Source of the DNA: Nocardia transvalensis
GTDB lineage: Bacteria > Actinomycetota > Actinomycetes > Mycobacteriales > Mycobacteriaceae
Length of the DNA: 64,000 nt
NCBI RefSeq assembly: GCF_015477765.1
Contig: NZ_JADLQQ010000004.1
Coordinates: 186,001 to 250,000 of the forward strand
Direction: 5' to 3'
The position numbers and the translations under genes were made by a program. Under the pieces are notes generated by a model, which worked only from the letters and a program-made list of their open reading frames with translations, was not told where the DNA came from and ran no database searches. Positions 63,253 through 64,000 of this stretch are shown in pieces (positions within the stretch are counted from its first letter, which is position 1; the number at the start of each line of letters is the position of its first letter).

Positions 63253-64000
63253 TGGCCGACACCGAGTTTCGGAGCCTCCGCCCGCAGGGTGCGGTCGCCG
63301 ACGGTGACCAGGGCCGCCGTGCCGGAGACGTGTTTCACCGTGCACGGCAGCAGGTTCGCGCCGCCGAGGAAGGCGGCGGTGAACGAGCTGGGCGGGCGGC
63401 GCCACAGGTTCTGCGCGGTGTCGACGTCGACCAGGCGGGCGTCTCGCATCACCGCGATGCGGTCGGCCAGCGCCAGCGCCTCGGCCTGGTCGTGGGTGAC
63501 ATAGAGCATCGCGGTGTCCGGCAGGGCCTTTCGCAACTGCTGTAGTTCGGTGAGCATGGATTGGCGCAGCTGCGCGTCCAGCGCCGCCAGCGGCTCGTCG
63601 AGCAGCAGTACTTGCGGGCGAATGGCCAGGGCGCGGGCGATCGCGACCCGCTGTTGCTGCCCGCCGGACAGTTCCCGCGGTAGCCGCCCGGCATAGGCGG
63701 CCATGCCGACCATGTCCAGCGATTGCGTGACGCGGTCGGCAATCTCCTTGCGCGGCACCCGATGCGCCTCGAGGCCGAAGGCGACATTGTCGCGGACCCG
63801 CATATGCGGGAACAGGGCATACGACTGCACGACCACGCCGATACCGCGCTTGGCCGGTGACAGATCGGTGACCTCGCGCCCGGCCAGCCGCACCGCGCCG
63901 GAGGTGGGCCGGACGAACCCGGCCAGCGCCTTCAGCGCGGTCGACTTACCGGAGCCGCTGGGCCCCAGCAGCGCCACCGTTTCCCCGGCGGCCACGCGCA
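63249..64000 (-). pseudogene. 5' part of an ABC ATPase, truncated by junction
   Basis: An importer-type ABC ATPase (FbpC/PotA/PhnT-like): Walker A LGPSGSGKST, Q-loop VVVQSYALFPHM, signature LSGGQQQRVAIARALAI, Walker B LLLDEPLAALDAQ and switch HDQAEALALADRI. Its C-terminal accessory domain starts (NLLPCTVKHVSGTAALVTVGDRTLRAEAPKLGVGQ) but is cut at 63249, after which the frame reads nonsense through the thioesterase to a stop at 62811. The beginning lies beyond the window edge at 64000. Substrate is likely Fe3+, polyamine or phosphonate type; not determinable. Confidence 0.8.

Noticed and set aside
63072..63545. Plus-strand frames opposite the ATPase/thioesterase junction
   Set aside because: They do not rescue either truncated gene and carry no motifs.

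Overview
The window looks like chromosomal core DNA of a high-GC, mycolic-acid-type actinomycete, most likely Nocardia or a close relative in Nocardiaceae. This rests on base composition and on gene order. The run rplS-lepB-rnhB-DUF2469-yraN-comM-dprA ... xerC ... M23 peptidase-rpsB-tsf-pyrH-frr-cdsA-rlmN ... dxr-rip1-ispG-GNAT-penicillin-binding lipoprotein follows the order known from Mycobacterium tuberculosis (Rv2904c down to Rv2864c). The genus is an inference; no rRNA or tRNA gene was seen.

Layout. 1-11.1 kb: tex, a membrane protein, a ThDP-dependent 2-keto acid decarboxylase, then the ribosomal/housekeeping block. 11.2-13.8 kb: a two-gene family 2A encapsulin operon, shell protein plus a cysteine desulfurase with a long disordered N-terminus, sitting between dprA and xerC. 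13.8-18.4 kb: xerC and a small accessory stretch (ankyrin protein, methyltransferase, YqeY-like, DUF1990, siderophore-interacting protein). 18.4-20.4 kb: a 27-bp tandem repeat, an M23 peptidase and two DUF202 membrane proteins with a 55-codon ORF between them. 20.5-26.5 kb: a secreted GH5 glycosidase and rpsB-tsf-pyrH-frr-cdsA. 26.5-43.4 kb: mostly short, independently oriented genes (oxidoreductases, regulators, methyltransferase, hydrolase, an acyl carrier protein, AI-2E-type permease), with rlmN and a D,D-carboxypeptidase embedded. 43.4-51.1 kb: isoprenoid genes dxr and ispG, site-2 protease rip1, endonuclease V, and a penicillin-binding lipoprotein.

52-64 kb is an iron-acquisition island. 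It encodes the whole route from chorismate to activated 2,3-dihydroxybenzoate: isochorismate synthase, isochorismatase, EntA-type dehydrogenase, DHB-AMP ligase and a stand-alone aryl carrier protein. It also encodes siderophore handling: an MFS exporter, a substrate-binding lipoprotein and an FAD-type siderophore reductase. A near-consensus IdeR/DtxR operator lies between the divergent dehydrogenase and ligase genes. No NRPS is present. Instead, the 3' part of an NRPS-type thioesterase is joined out of frame to the 5' part of an ABC-transporter ATPase at about 63,250. This looks like the scar of a deletion, or an assembly join, that removed the NRPS.

The most notable items are the encapsulin operon, the ATPase/thioesterase junction, the 27-bp repeat array, nested inverted repeats at 40.55-40.63 kb, and two small ORFs (19,919-20,086 and 51,159-51,317).
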